Shown: positions 1 through 9,859, numbered from the stretch's first letter. The stretch: 39,017 bases of DNA from Thermoplasmatota archaeon (GCA_029259015.1 JAPDJQ010000061.1:1-39017); one strand, 5' to 3'. A program made the numbers and translations. Notes: generated by a model not told the origin, from the sequence alone.

Positions 1-418
1 CAGTCAGGTATACATACATGCTGGTGTAAATTCATTCATTGCATCTACTCGTTATACAGCTGATCCAGGCTATTTAGAACCAGGACTAATACTCAAGGGT
101 TTTGGTTTTTACGGCTACATAAATGCAACCAAGAATCTATGGCTTTATGGAGAATATCCAGATTTGCATTTTGGTGCTCTGCTGGCGGAGGATTTCATTC
201 TTGATTTGATTAAAAATGATACAACGGTTGGCTTGGCTTTGAGAAATGCTAAAAATAAATATCTGCCGAAAGATGCGAATTCAACTTTCATGTGGACTCC
301 TCCTCTTGTGAATGGAGATAATTTTGGCATGGAAGAAACAAAGGCACTGGATAAGAAGTATGTTTGTATTCATGAATTCACTTTATACGGCGACCCTGCT
401 TTCAACCCCTATCCATGA
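1..418 (+). CDS. C25 (gingipain-like) cysteine peptidase, C-terminal part; 5' end outside window
   Basis: The reading frame is open from base 2 to the TGA at 416-418, so this is the 3' end of a longer gene. The fragment reads FGALLAEDFILDLIKNDTT and closes with an LYGDPAFNPY-type ending. That ending matches the close of C25/gingipain peptidase domains and resembles the LLGDPSLKI ending of the complete C25 gene at 12694-14640. The catalytic His and Cys would lie upstream, outside the window. The family is secreted and cleaves peptide bonds with a Cys/His dyad. The stop overlaps the start of the next gene (ATGA at 415-418), suggesting translational coupling. Family assignment rests on the C-terminal pattern only. 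Confidence 0.6.
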   Translation, partial: SQVYIHAGVNSFIASTRYTADPGYLEPGLILKGFGFYGYINATKNLWLYGEYPDLHFGALLAEDFILDLIKNDTTVGLALRNAKNKYLPKDANSTFMWTPPLVNGDNFGMEETKALDKKYVCIHEFTLYGDPAFNPYP

Positions 419-987
419 AATACGGCTACCCCGAACCACCGTGGAGCTACTCGCCCAAAGAAGTAAACGAATGGCTCAATGCTGTATATGGAGGACATGA
501 ATGTAAGAAATGTAAGGTTGAAAGGCATGAAAAATGGCTCAAAAATGTGGAGATAGATATAGATTTAAATGTCGAAAGGGAAATAAAAAAGCCGTCGAGT
601 ATTGTTTTGAAGGCTTTGCAGAAAATTGCTGGATATGAAAAAGTGGAGGAACATTTTGAACTGTTACCAACCTCCGAAATTCTACTCAGAGCATTACATA
701 AGGCAGGATACAGAAAAGCGAGTATAAAAATAGATGGAAGAGAAATAAAGGCAAAGAGAATAAAGGTTGCCATGGAGGAAATGGCAAAAGTTGCATCAGA
801 TAGAAGGATGGAGCAGGCTTCAATACATGCTCTGAATGATGGAGAAGCAAAAATAAGGATAAGTACTCTCCATTCCAAAAAGCATCATAGCATAGAGATA
901 AAAATAAGCAGGATAAAGGAGAAAAATCTGCAGAAATTCTTAATTTACATAAGAAAAAGGCTAGAGGGAAAGGAAGAGATAAAATAG
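415..987 (+). CDS. Hypothetical protein, 190 aa, Lys/Glu-rich
   Basis: I do not recognise this family. The start codon overlaps the stop of the upstream C25 peptidase by four bases (ATGA), which supports the start and suggests the two are co-translated. There is no signal peptide or membrane segment. A single CKKC motif sits near residues 30-33. The rest is charged, mixed alpha/beta, with many Lys, Arg and Glu residues; the second half (about 95-185) has alternating strands such as KASIKIDG and EAKIRIS. The gene ends directly against the convergent aminotransferase (987/988). A cytosolic protein linked to a secreted peptidase would be unusual; no function is assigned. Confidence 0.6.
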   Translation: MKYGYPEPPWSYSPKEVNEWLNAVYGGHECKKCKVERHEKWLKNVEIDIDLNVEREIKKPSSIVLKALQKIAGYEKVEEHFELLPTSEILLRALHKAGYRKASIKIDGREIKAKRIKVAMEEMAKVASDRRMEQASIHALNDGEAKIRISTLHSKKHHSIEIKISRIKEKNLQKFLIYIRKRLEGKEEIK

Positions 988-2352
<1,365 letters not shown>

Positions 2353-2407
2353 TTAAAAAATTTCTTCTCATTTTGCAAATAATTTTCATCTTGATTCATA
2401 ACAAAAT

Positions 2408-2417
2408 CTATATAAGG
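2408..2417 (+). promoter_or_regulatory. TATA box for the 2437 gene
   Basis: CTATATAAGG lies about 25 nt before the ATG at 2437, the distance expected between an archaeal TATA box and the transcription start. A leaderless transcript is predicted, and this chooses the internal Met (2437) over the upstream in-frame start at 2419. The nearly symmetrical TATATA core may also serve the divergent minus-strand gene. Confidence 0.6.
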
Positions 2418-2436
2418 ATTGGTTATTTCCTTTTAT

Positions 2437-4368
2437 ATGAAAAGGTTGTTTGTCGTATTACTATTACTTCCTTTCATAATGTCCGCCGCGGCTCAGGAAA
2501 CATATTATTGGTTACATAATGATATGAATCCTGAACATAGTGAATATAAATTGATGGATTATATGGAGCCAAAGGGAGGCTCCTCGGCATCAATAAATTT
2601 GGATGAGGGAGCGGCGATATGGGCGACTCCTCCTTTTGAAAGAGATGCTAAAATAAATGGCGATGTAAAAATAACTGTATTCCTTGAGGCATTTTTTATT
2701 AGAGAAGATTTACTCCCTTTCCAGGTGAAAATAATAAAAGCATCTTTAATTGATATCGCACCTTCCGGCAATATAGACATAATAGATTCAACCCGTCCCA
2801 CACCTATCTTTTTTCCAAAAAATAATACTCTGAAATCATGGACATTCAAAATAAATAATGTTGAGCGTGTCATTCCTGCGGGCCACTGTTTGGGAATAAA
2901 AATAGAAAAAACATTCGATTTATTGTCATATTTCCCTTTTAGTATTCTCTCTCCATTTTTTGCCACCTATGTTTTGTATGATTCAACATATACAAAATCA
3001 TATGTTCTGGTGCCCTTCAATATAACGGGGGAGGGAATAAGTCTGGAATGCTTTAATAATAGAAAGGAAGTGAAACCAGGTGAAGAGGCAATTTACACTG
3101 TCATAATATATAATAATGGAGAACAAAACGATACTGTAAGAATTTCGTCCAGTTATACTGGAGATGACTGGAAAGTTGAAATCGAGAAAACTCAGGTAAA
3201 GGTCCCAGCTAGGTCATTCAGCTATACAGATGTAACTGTGACAGCTCCAGAAAATGCTAGCGAAGACGATTACCTTAACATAACAATATATGCTGAAGGA
3301 AGCACAGGAAGCGATTCCTTATGGCTAAATACAACCATAGCACCTCCAGAGTATGGAGTTAAAGTTATTGCAAAGGATAAGGAAGTGAAGGCTGAGCCAG
3401 GAAAAACCGCCACATTCACCTTTACAGTTGAGAATACAGGAGATTTGTATGATACCTATGATTTATTTGTAACCTGTGTATGGCCATATACCCTAGAGAA
3501 GAATAGCATATCATTGGATGCAGGAGAAAGTACAGATGTAAAAGTATTTGTTAAAGTTCCAGAAAATGCTACAAATGGAACGACAAGGCTTGTAGCATTG
3601 ACTGCGAAATCAGTAAATTCTGAAAAGGAAAGCACAGATGATGCAACATTGCGAGTTTATTTTGTTACACCTTCTGAAGGAGGAAAGGGAGAAGGAGGAC
3701 TTAGAACATTAGGTTACGTTCTCTTTGTTTGTGGAGTAATAGCTCTGCTTGCAATAGCATATTATATGGGAAGAACTGTTCAGAAAATGGCATTACTTGA
3801 ATGCGATGAAAGAATGGCAGAAGTGCCGCCTGGAAAAACAGCAGAGTTTAACATAAAAGTAACAAACCCACTGGAAAAAGATGAGAAGAACAGGATGAGA
3901 TACAGATTTAGAATCGAGGGAAGAATACCAGAGGGATGGACCGTTGACATCGATAAGGACGAAATTATTCTGGGCGGAGGCGAGGAGGCAGAAGTAAAAC
4001 TAAAGGTGAAAGTGCCAGAAGGTACAAGTCCAGATGAATGGACTTCTCTGGATTTTGTTGTAATGCCAGAAAAAGGAAAGAGTGAAAAGATAAATCTGCT
4101 TGTTACTCTCAGAGAACCCAGAGAAATGCTGAAAACAGAAATAACACATGAGCCTGAAGAATTCAAAGAAGGGGAAAGAGTTGTCACGAAGGTCAGGATA
4201 GAGAATGTTGGAGAAAAGGAGGCAGAGAATAAGAAAGTTATATTGAAGGTGAACGGAAAAGAAAAGAATAGGATAGAAGGCGTGACCATCCCTCCAAATG
4301 CTGTTGTGGAAATAGAACTTCCATGGATTGCAGAAGAGGAAAATGAGGTTGAGGTAAGAGTAGAATAG
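2437..4368 (+). CDS. Membrane-anchored multi-domain Ig-like (NEW3/CARDB) surface protein
   Basis: About 643 aa from the leaderless ATG at 2437. The order is: signal peptide MKRLFVVLLLLPFIMSAAA; an N-terminal beta-sandwich region (about 20-200); two NEW3/CARDB-type beta domains with typical wording such as VKPGEEAIYTVIIYNNGE and EPGKTATFTFTVENTGD; one transmembrane helix (about 428-448, YVLFVCGVIALLAIAYYMG); then two further beta domains (VPPGKTAEFNIKVTN and FKEGERVVTKVRIENVGE). Domains of this kind in archaeal envelope proteins mediate adhesion or act as spacers. The unusual feature is that related beta domains flank the membrane helix on both sides. It is monocistronic, with the hydrogenase operon starting 35 nt downstream from its own promoter. 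No enzymatic motif is seen. Confidence 0.75.
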   Translation: MKRLFVVLLLLPFIMSAAAQETYYWLHNDMNPEHSEYKLMDYMEPKGGSSASINLDEGAAIWATPPFERDAKINGDVKITVFLEAFFIREDLLPFQVKIIKASLIDIAPSGNIDIIDSTRPTPIFFPKNNTLKSWTFKINNVERVIPAGHCLGIKIEKTFDLLSYFPFSILSPFFATYVLYDSTYTKSYVLVPFNITGEGISLECFNNRKEVKPGEEAIYTVIIYNNGEQNDTVRISSSYTGDDWKVEIEKTQVKVPARSFSYTDVTVTAPENASEDDYLNITIYAEGSTGSDSLWLNTTIAPPEYGVKVIAKDKEVKAEPGKTATFTFTVENTGDLYDTYDLFVTCVWPYTLEKNSISLDAGESTDVKVFVKVPENATNGTTRLVALTAKSVNSEKESTDDATLRVYFVTPSEGGKGEGGLRTLGYVLFVCGVIALLAIAYYMGRTVQKMALLECDERMAEVPPGKTAEFNIKVTNPLEKDEKNRMRYRFRIEGRIPEGWTVDIDKDEIILGGGEEAEVKLKVKVPEGTSPDEWTSLDFVVMPEKGKSEKINLLVTLREPREMLKTEITHEPEEFKEGERVVTKVRIENVGEKEAENKKVILKVNGKEKNRIEGVTIPPNAVVEIELPWIAEEENEVEVRVE

Positions 4369-4373
4369 AAAAG

Positions 4374-4383
4374 TATTATAAAA
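4374..4383 (+). promoter_or_regulatory. TATA box for hydrogenase operon
   Basis: TATTATAAAA is centred about 24 nt before the GTG at 4403. This predicts a leaderless mRNA starting at the GTG, and it supports that non-ATG start for the large subunit. Confidence 0.6.
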
Positions 4384-4402
4384 ACTCCGCAGATAATTAT
4401 AC

Positions 4403-5530
4403 GTGGAGAAAGAACTATCCAGAATAGGTGGGGATGCAAGATTTGTGGTAAAAGAATCAAAAACTTTTTTTCTTCCAGCCGCTCCATTGCGTGGATTTGA
4501 AAAAATGGTTGAAGGAAAAAGCCCTCTTTTTGTTGTGGAAGCAGTAATGAGGATATGCGGGATATGTCATGCTGCTCATGCAATTGCTTCATGTGAGGCA
4601 TTTGAACATGCTTTTGGTATTTTCCCTCCAAGAAATGGCATAATGCTGAGGGAGGCAATAGGTCTTCTAAACAGAATACAGAGTCATTTTCTCCATAATA
4701 TTATGATTTTACCGGATTTACTGAATGAAAAATATGTGGATGATGTGATGAGCGGCACATTGGATGCTTTGGAAAAGGTTAACAAAGTTTTAACAGATTT
4801 GGCCGGGGCACCCACTCATCCAAATAGGCTGGTTATAGGAGGCATTGCAAAAGCACTCTCTGAAAAAATTTTAGAGAGGAGCATCGAGGAACTAAAGAAG
4901 GCAGAAGAAATTTATAATGAGATAAAAAAGATTGAGGTAAATGAATTTTTCTGGAGTAAAGATGCACTTCTTGCGAAAAAAATAGATGTGGATGCAAAAT
5001 ATCTGGCATCTCATCTTTTTTATGGAGATAGATATGCAATTAATCTGGAAAAAATAGAAGTTATACCTTATAGCGAGATTCATGAAGAAAAGGATATAGC
5101 CAAAAAATCTACCTCCATGCTTGCATTGTATGACGGAGAATATGTTGAAGTTGGGCCGAGAGCTAGGTTAAAAAGCTATAGAAACTTTTCATTTCATGGC
5201 ATGATGGGGTTACAGATTGCAAGGCTTGAAGAAATTACCCTCGCTTTTAAACGAATCGAGGAAATTTTAAAAGAGATTGATATCAATCAACCAGTTAAAA
5301 CAGAAGGCTTTATGTTCAGAAAAGGAAAAGGTGTTGGCGTATATGAAGCTCCAAGAGGATTGCTTATTCATAGAGTTTCCTTAAATGAGGAAGGAAGGGT
5401 GGAAAACTACAGCATTATAGTTCCAACCATGTTCAACATTCCTCTGATGGAAAAAACGAATAGTGAGATGGGCATAAGATTATATGATCCCTGCATACCA
5501 TGCGCTACCCATTGCGTGGAGGTGATATAA
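4403..5530 (+). CDS. frhA: [NiFe] hydrogenase large subunit, group 3 (F420-reducing FrhA-like)
   Basis: Catalytic subunit carrying the NiFe(CN)2CO site. The N-terminal ligand motif RICGICH is at residues 50-56 (Cys52, Cys55), and the C-terminal motif DPCIPCATH at 362-370 (Cys364, Cys367). In this family a protease cleaves after the final His; here that would release only CVEVI. At 375 aa it is shorter than typical FrhA/MvhA (about 400-470). The GTG start follows a TATA box at leaderless distance. It is the first gene of an frhA-frhG-frhB operon, which argues for an F420-linked cytosolic enzyme rather than an Mvh/Hdr complex. No maturation protease (FrhD/HyaD-like) lies alongside. Confidence 0.9.
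   Translation: MEKELSRIGGDARFVVKESKTFFLPAAPLRGFEKMVEGKSPLFVVEAVMRICGICHAAHAIASCEAFEHAFGIFPPRNGIMLREAIGLLNRIQSHFLHNIMILPDLLNEKYVDDVMSGTLDALEKVNKVLTDLAGAPTHPNRLVIGGIAKALSEKILERSIEELKKAEEIYNEIKKIEVNEFFWSKDALLAKKIDVDAKYLASHLFYGDRYAINLEKIEVIPYSEIHEEKDIAKKSTSMLALYDGEYVEVGPRARLKSYRNFSFHGMMGLQIARLEEITLAFKRIEEILKEIDINQPVKTEGFMFRKGKGVGVYEAPRGLLIHRVSLNEEGRVENYSIIVPTMFNIPLMEKTNSEMGIRLYDPCIPCATHCVEVI
5518..5526 (+). promoter_or_regulatory. Strong Shine-Dalgarno site for frhG
   Basis: GGAGGTGAT is a full complement to the archaeal 16S 3' end and lies inside the last codons of frhA. It is best spaced for initiation at the non-canonical ATA 5527 or ATT 5530. It is too far from GTG 5542 for ideal spacing, and it lies downstream of ATG 5500. 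It therefore bears on the true frhG start. Confidence 0.65.
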
Positions 5531-5541
5531 TTAAATTAAAT

Positions 5542-6207
5542 GTGGCTCATGTCGATCTCGGAGGATGTGAGGGATGCTCTGTTGCTCTTTTAAGGGCGAT
5601 GATAAAAATGCAGGATACGTGTAATTTTAAGGATAAAATGATTGCAAGGGATGATTTCAAAGTCGAAAAGGAGGACTTGATTATAGTAAGTGGCGCAATT
5701 TGTTTAAATGATACCGAGAAGGTTGAGTTATTAAAGAGTTTAGGGGAAAATGGTAGCGTATTAGTTGCATTTGGCTCATGCGCAGCAGTTGGAGGAATAA
5801 CGAGATATTGCAGAGGAGGACAGCAACCCAAGCCAGAACATATGACTTTTCAGCCAATTAATGTAGTAGTGGATGTTGATTATGCTATTCCTGGATGCCC
5901 CCCATCTCCGCGAATGTTGAAACCATTTATTGATGCTTTTGTCTCCAAAAAGCAATCAAACTTTATACAAATTTTCAAGGCTGTTGCAAAAGTGAGAAAG
6001 CTCAGTGGTTTTGATTTAATAGATGATGTGATTCTACAGAACATATGTGTTGGATGCGGCGCCTGTGTTTTATCCTGTCCAAATGGAGCTCTTCAAATGA
6101 TTGGTGGAAAGCCGGATTTGATAGTGGAAAAATGTATAAGATGTGGAACATGTTATGTGAGATGCCCAAGAGCGTCTCAACTTGTAATAAGGAGGTACCT
6201 GAAATGA
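5542..6207 (+). CDS. frhG: [NiFe] hydrogenase small subunit with C-terminal 2[4Fe-4S] ferredoxin domain (FrhG-like)
   Basis: Electron-transfer subunit relaying electrons from the NiFe site to FrhB. The proximal-cluster cysteines are visible in GGCEGCS, GSCAAVGG and PGCPPS. A ferredoxin domain follows with CVGCGACVLSCPNGA and CIRCGTCYVRCP, the architecture of FrhG rather than MvhG. The start is uncertain: the GTG at 5542 is listed, but the ATG at 5500 is in frame (31-nt overlap with frhA), and the strong Shine-Dalgarno at 5518-5526 points to ATA 5527 or ATT 5530, giving an N-terminus like KLNVAHVDLGGCEGC. It is coupled to frhB by an ATGA overlap at 6204-6207. Confidence 0.88.
   Translation: MAHVDLGGCEGCSVALLRAMIKMQDTCNFKDKMIARDDFKVEKEDLIIVSGAICLNDTEKVELLKSLGENGSVLVAFGSCAAVGGITRYCRGGQQPKPEHMTFQPINVVVDVDYAIPGCPPSPRMLKPFIDAFVSKKQSNFIQIFKAVAKVRKLSGFDLIDDVILQNICVGCGACVLSCPNGALQMIGGKPDLIVEKCIRCGTCYVRCPRASQLVIRRYLK
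6191..6196 (+). promoter_or_regulatory. Shine-Dalgarno for frhB
   Basis: GGAGGT ends 7 nt before the ATG at 6204. This fixes the start of frhB at the frhG stop rather than at any upstream in-frame ATG inside frhG. Confidence 0.65.
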
Positions 6208-7028
6208 TGCCAAGTTGGTATTTAAAAAATCCTATCGGAGAGTATGTGGGTATATATTTGGCGGAGGTTTCGGAAAAAGTCAATATTGGGGAAAATGTGT
6301 CAGGAGGAGCAATTACAGCGTTTTTATGCTATCTCATAGATAAAAATTTTGTTGATGGTGTTATAGCAGCCAGAAAAACAAAGGGATTGGAAGGAGAAAT
6401 CATTGTTGCAAAGAGCAAGGAAGAAATAATAAAAACAGCTGGCAGTAAATGGCAGGTGTTGCCATTCACTTCCAAACTCAAAGAAACCATAGAAAATGAA
6501 GATTTAAAGAAGATAGCAATTGTGGGTCTTCCCTGTCAAATACACTTTTTGAGACAGATGAAAACATTTCCCTTGCTGGAAATGGATTTCAGCCATAGAA
6601 TAGACTTTTTGATTAGTCTTTTTTGTTATGGAACATTTGCTCAAGAGAGCATACTTAACTATATAAAAGAAAAATACGAAGTGGAAATTTCATCAATTAA
6701 AGAAGTCAAAATTACCCCCAAAGCCCTTAAATTTATAGGAGGAAAAACGGTGGAGATACCATTTGAGGAAATAACCGGATATTTACAAATTGGTTGTCTT
6801 TTATGCCCTGATTATACGGGCACATCTTCTGATATTTCTGCTGGCATTATCAGAGATAAAACAATAATTATTTCAAGAAACGAAAGAGCAGATGAAATGA
6901 TAAAAGATGCAGCATCTATGAAATATATAAAAATATCTGAGGCTGGCAAGGAAATCATTAAAAGAGTGGAGGAGGAATCAATAAGAAAAATAAACAGGGC
7001 ATCCAAACATATTGCCGATTTGCTTTAA
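6204..7028 (+). CDS. frhB: Coenzyme F420 hydrogenase/dehydrogenase beta subunit (FrhB family)
   Basis: 274 aa, matching FrhB length (about 280). FrhB binds FAD, F420 and one [4Fe-4S] cluster and passes electrons from the hydrogenase to F420. Family marks: NVSGGAITAFLCYLIDKN near residues 32-49, VGLPCQIHFLRQM, and a Cys pair in IGCLLCPDYTGTSSDISAG, equivalent to the CxxCxDxxxxxxDIS cluster-binding segment. Start: ATG 6204 overlaps the frhG stop (ATGA) and has a GGAGGT Shine-Dalgarno; Met2 (6207) is equally possible. Last gene of the operon, ending one base before the convergent nrdG. FrhB relatives also serve formate dehydrogenases and Fpo, but the frhAG context supports the hydrogenase role. 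Confidence 0.87.
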   Translation: MMPSWYLKNPIGEYVGIYLAEVSEKVNIGENVSGGAITAFLCYLIDKNFVDGVIAARKTKGLEGEIIVAKSKEEIIKTAGSKWQVLPFTSKLKETIENEDLKKIAIVGLPCQIHFLRQMKTFPLLEMDFSHRIDFLISLFCYGTFAQESILNYIKEKYEVEISSIKEVKITPKALKFIGGKTVEIPFEEITGYLQIGCLLCPDYTGTSSDISAGIIRDKTIIISRNERADEMIKDAASMKYIKISEAGKEIIKRVEEESIRKINRASKHIADLL

Positions 7029-7029
7029 T

Positions 7030-7719
7030 TCATCTCACAAAACATTTATCCACAAGCTTCTCGAGCATTTTTTTCAAATTTTTAAATTCTTCTTGAGAAA
7101 GCGTTGTTTTACTTAAGAAATCCGGCTTCAAAGTTTTTGATGGGATAAATCTCTGCAGAACATACAGCTTTGCTCCTCTTATCATAGAACCAATATCGAG
7201 TATATCTTCTATGCTCAACAGTTCCTTGACAACTGTTGTTCTGAATTCATATTCTATACCCGATTCAAAAATAAGCTGGATGCTTCTCGCAATTTTCTCT
7301 ATATCAACATTTGTTCGCGTTATTTTGCTGTACTTTGTCAGCGGCGCTTTTATGTCCATGGCAATGTAGTCTACTAATCCATATTTTATGATTCTACCAA
7401 GCATTTCCGGGTTGCTTCCATTCGTATCCAGTTTAATTGAATAGCCCATTTTTTTAACCTTCTCCATAAACCTTGGTAAATCTGGATGGATGGTTGGCTC
7501 TCCTCCTGTTATTACCACCCCATCAACTTTCTCTTTTTTCTCTTTCAAAAATGAAAAAATATCCTTTTCATTTACTGGCTCAGGAAATATTTCAGACATT
7601 ACAAGTTCGGGATTATGACAGTATGGACATCTGAAATTGCATCCACATGTAAATATAACACTGCTTATTTTCCTCGGATAATCAATGAGAGAAATTTTCT
7701 GAAAACCTCCTATTCTCAT
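7030..7719 (-). CDS. nrdG: Anaerobic ribonucleoside-triphosphate reductase activating protein (radical SAM)
   Basis: 229 aa. The radical SAM motif CxxxCxxC is formed by Cys27, Cys31 and Cys34 (TCGCNFRCPYC), followed by the SAM-binding ITGGEPT. It cleaves S-adenosylmethionine to make a 5'-deoxyadenosyl radical that installs the glycyl radical on NrdD. The N-terminus RIGGFQKISLIDYPRK is typical of archaeal NrdG-like activases. The ATG overlaps the nrdD stop by four bases (ATGA on the minus strand), so nrdD-nrdG are translationally coupled and would be made together. It is convergent with frhB. Confidence 0.92.
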   Translation of the reverse strand: MRIGGFQKISLIDYPRKISSVIFTCGCNFRCPYCHNPELVMSEIFPEPVNEKDIFSFLKEKKEKVDGVVITGGEPTIHPDLPRFMEKVKKMGYSIKLDTNGSNPEMLGRIIKYGLVDYIAMDIKAPLTKYSKITRTNVDIEKIARSIQLIFESGIEYEFRTTVVKELLSIEDILDIGSMIRGAKLYVLQRFIPSKTLKPDFLSKTTLSQEEFKNLKKMLEKLVDKCFVR

Positions 7720-9803
7720 TTTATTATGAATGTTTTCCTTATTCTAAACTCCTCCTGCTTTCCTTTATTCCACTGCTTTACCGGACGGAGATAACCAACC
7801 ACTCGTGAATATACTTCGCATTCATTACCACATTTTGGACATATTTTATGCTCTCCAGCTAGATAGCCGTGTGATGGACATATGCTGAAAGTTGGTGTGA
7901 TGGTGAAATATGGCAATGCATAATTACTGCATATTTTTTGTATCAGCGTTTTGACCACCTCAATATCATCTATCTTTTCTCCAACAAAAATATGAAGAAC
8001 TGTACCCCCTGTATATTTTGTCTGTATTTCATTCTGGTGATCCAGCACTTCAAATATATCATCTGTATAGTTTAATGGTAGATGAGTAGAATTTGTGTAA
8101 AACGGCTCAGCCCCTCTTGAATATTCATCTTCATTTGCACATATTATGCTCGGATACTTTGCCTTATCTATTTTTGCTAGCCTATATGATGTACCCTCTG
8201 CAGGGGTTGCTTCAAGGTTATAATTATTGCCTGTCTCCTCCTGAAATTGTATAAGGAGGGAGCGCATGAAATCGAGCACATTAAGGGTGAATTTTTTGCC
8301 TTCTGGTGAGGCAATATTTTCGCCAAATAAATTGAGGCATGCTTCATTCATTCCTATTAGGCCTATCGTGGAGAAATGGTTTTTCCAGTAGCTATCAAAT
8401 CTCTTCTTCACATATCTGAGATAAAATTTTGAATATGGATATAGATCATTTTCCGTAAATTTTTCTAGAACTTTTCTTTTTATCTCCAAGCTCTCCTTTG
8501 CTAATTCCATTAATTCTTCAAGTTTTTCCAGAAAATCATCCTCATCTCTTGCCAGATAAGCAATGCGAGGCATATTTATAGTAACAACCCCTATACTCCC
8601 TGTAAGAGGATTTGCTCCAAATAATCCACCACCCCTCTTTCTTAGCTCTCTAGTATCAAGACGGAGTCTGCAACACATACTTCTGGCATCCTCTGGCTTC
8701 ATATCCGAATTTACAAAATTGGCGAAATATGGTATTCCATATTTAGCTGTCATACTCCATAACCCTTCCAAATTTTCATTGTTCCAATTAAAGTCTTTCG
8801 TTATATTATATGTTGGAATAGGAAATGTAAATACTCTCCCTTTTGCATCTCCTTCCATCATCACTTCAAAAAATGCTTTGTTAAACATATCCACTTCTTC
8901 CTGAAAATCTTCATATGTTAAACCCTGCAATTCTCCACCTACAACAACTGCCTGTGCCTTCAGATATTCTGGAATACTTAGATCCATTGTGATATTAGTA
9001 AAAGGAGTCTGGAAGCCAACTCTAGTCGGCACATTTATATTGAAAATGAATTCCTGTAGAGCTTGCTTTACTTCCTTATAATCAAGGCCATCGTATCTTA
9101 TGAAAGGAGCGAGAAGAGTATCAAAATTTGAAAATGCCTGTGCCCCAGCAGCTTCCCCTTGTAGAGTATAGAAAAAATTCACAATTTGCCCCAGAGCACT
9201 TCTGAAGTGTCTTGCAGGACTGCTTTCAATTTTTCCTACCACCCCCTTAAAGCCGGTAAGCAGCAAATCATATAAATCCCAGCCAACACAGTAGGGGGCA
9301 AGTAAATTCAAATCATGAATATGAAAATCGCCATTTAGATGAGCTTTTCTTATCTCAGGAGGATAAATTTTGTTTAGCCAATAAATTTTGCTTATTTCAG
9401 ATGAAATATAGTGGTTCAGCCCTTGCAAAGAATAGGTCATGTTGCTGTTTTCATTAACCTGCCAGTCGATTCTTTTTAAATATTGCTCAACTAAGTCAAC
9501 GTTGGCTTTGGCGGCAATCTCTCTTATTCTTGCGTGCTGTTCCCTGTATAAAATATAGGCCTTTGCAGTCTTACGATACGGAGAAGTTAATAAAACTTCT
9601 TCAACAATATCTTGTATCTGCTCAACTGTAGGAATTTCTTTGATAATTTGCTGGGCTAAATTTAAAACTCTAAGCATTAATTTTTCGGCAATCTTTCTAT
9701 CAAACTCTCCTGTTGCTTTTCCTGCTTTAGCAATGGCATTTGTGATTTTTTCGGCATCGAACTCGACTATTCTTCCATCTCTCTTCCTTATTTTTTTAAA
9801 CAT
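7716..9803 (-). CDS. nrdD: Anaerobic (class III) ribonucleoside-triphosphate reductase
   Basis: Oxygen-sensitive glycyl-radical enzyme reducing NTPs to dNTPs. 695 aa. Residues 1-about 95 form an ATP-cone regulatory domain (starts FKKIRKRDGRIVEFDAEKI). The barrel contains the Cys-bearing segment SMCCRLRLDTRELRKRGGG. The C-terminal zinc site comprises Cys642, His645, Cys655 and Cys658 (CPSHGY, CPKCG), and the glycyl-radical residue is Gly670 in SRVVGYLRP. Start: ATG 9803 is preceded by GGTGAG (9809-9814, minus strand) at good spacing. A TATA-like box at 9849-9859 suggests a leader of about 25 nt, unlike the leaderless genes nearby. Operon with nrdG. It implies anaerobic DNA precursor synthesis. 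Confidence 0.95.
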   Translation of the reverse strand: MFKKIRKRDGRIVEFDAEKITNAIAKAGKATGEFDRKIAEKLMLRVLNLAQQIIKEIPTVEQIQDIVEEVLLTSPYRKTAKAYILYREQHARIREIAAKANVDLVEQYLKRIDWQVNENSNMTYSLQGLNHYISSEISKIYWLNKIYPPEIRKAHLNGDFHIHDLNLLAPYCVGWDLYDLLLTGFKGVVGKIESSPARHFRSALGQIVNFFYTLQGEAAGAQAFSNFDTLLAPFIRYDGLDYKEVKQALQEFIFNINVPTRVGFQTPFTNITMDLSIPEYLKAQAVVVGGELQGLTYEDFQEEVDMFNKAFFEVMMEGDAKGRVFTFPIPTYNITKDFNWNNENLEGLWSMTAKYGIPYFANFVNSDMKPEDARSMCCRLRLDTRELRKRGGGLFGANPLTGSIGVVTINMPRIAYLARDEDDFLEKLEELMELAKESLEIKRKVLEKFTENDLYPYSKFYLRYVKKRFDSYWKNHFSTIGLIGMNEACLNLFGENIASPEGKKFTLNVLDFMRSLLIQFQEETGNNYNLEATPAEGTSYRLAKIDKAKYPSIICANEDEYSRGAEPFYTNSTHLPLNYTDDIFEVLDHQNEIQTKYTGGTVLHIFVGEKIDDIEVVKTLIQKICSNYALPYFTITPTFSICPSHGYLAGEHKICPKCGNECEVYSRVVGYLRPVKQWNKGKQEEFRIRKTFIIK

Positions 9804-9808
9804 TGACT

Positions 9809-9859
9809 CTCACCGTCAAATTTTTTTGATAATTGTAAAAAAAAATTGATAAATAAATG
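9809..9859 (-). promoter_or_regulatory. nrdDG promoter region (TATA-like box and Shine-Dalgarno)
   Basis: On the minus strand, ATTTATTTATC (9849-9859) lies about 50 nt before the start codon and GGTGAG (9809-9814) lies 5 nt before it. This is the clearest case in the window of a leadered, Shine-Dalgarno-driven first gene. I see no NrdR-type box. Confidence 0.4.

Noticed and set aside
3780-4658. Long minus-strand frame opposite the Ig protein and frhA
   Set aside because: Antisense shadow of strongly supported plus-strand genes, low-complexity Ser/Phe composition, no promoter.
6045-6203. Upstream extension of frhB into frhG
   Set aside because: The extension is a shadow of the ferredoxin-domain coding sequence; ATG 6204 has a proper Shine-Dalgarno and ATGA overlap.
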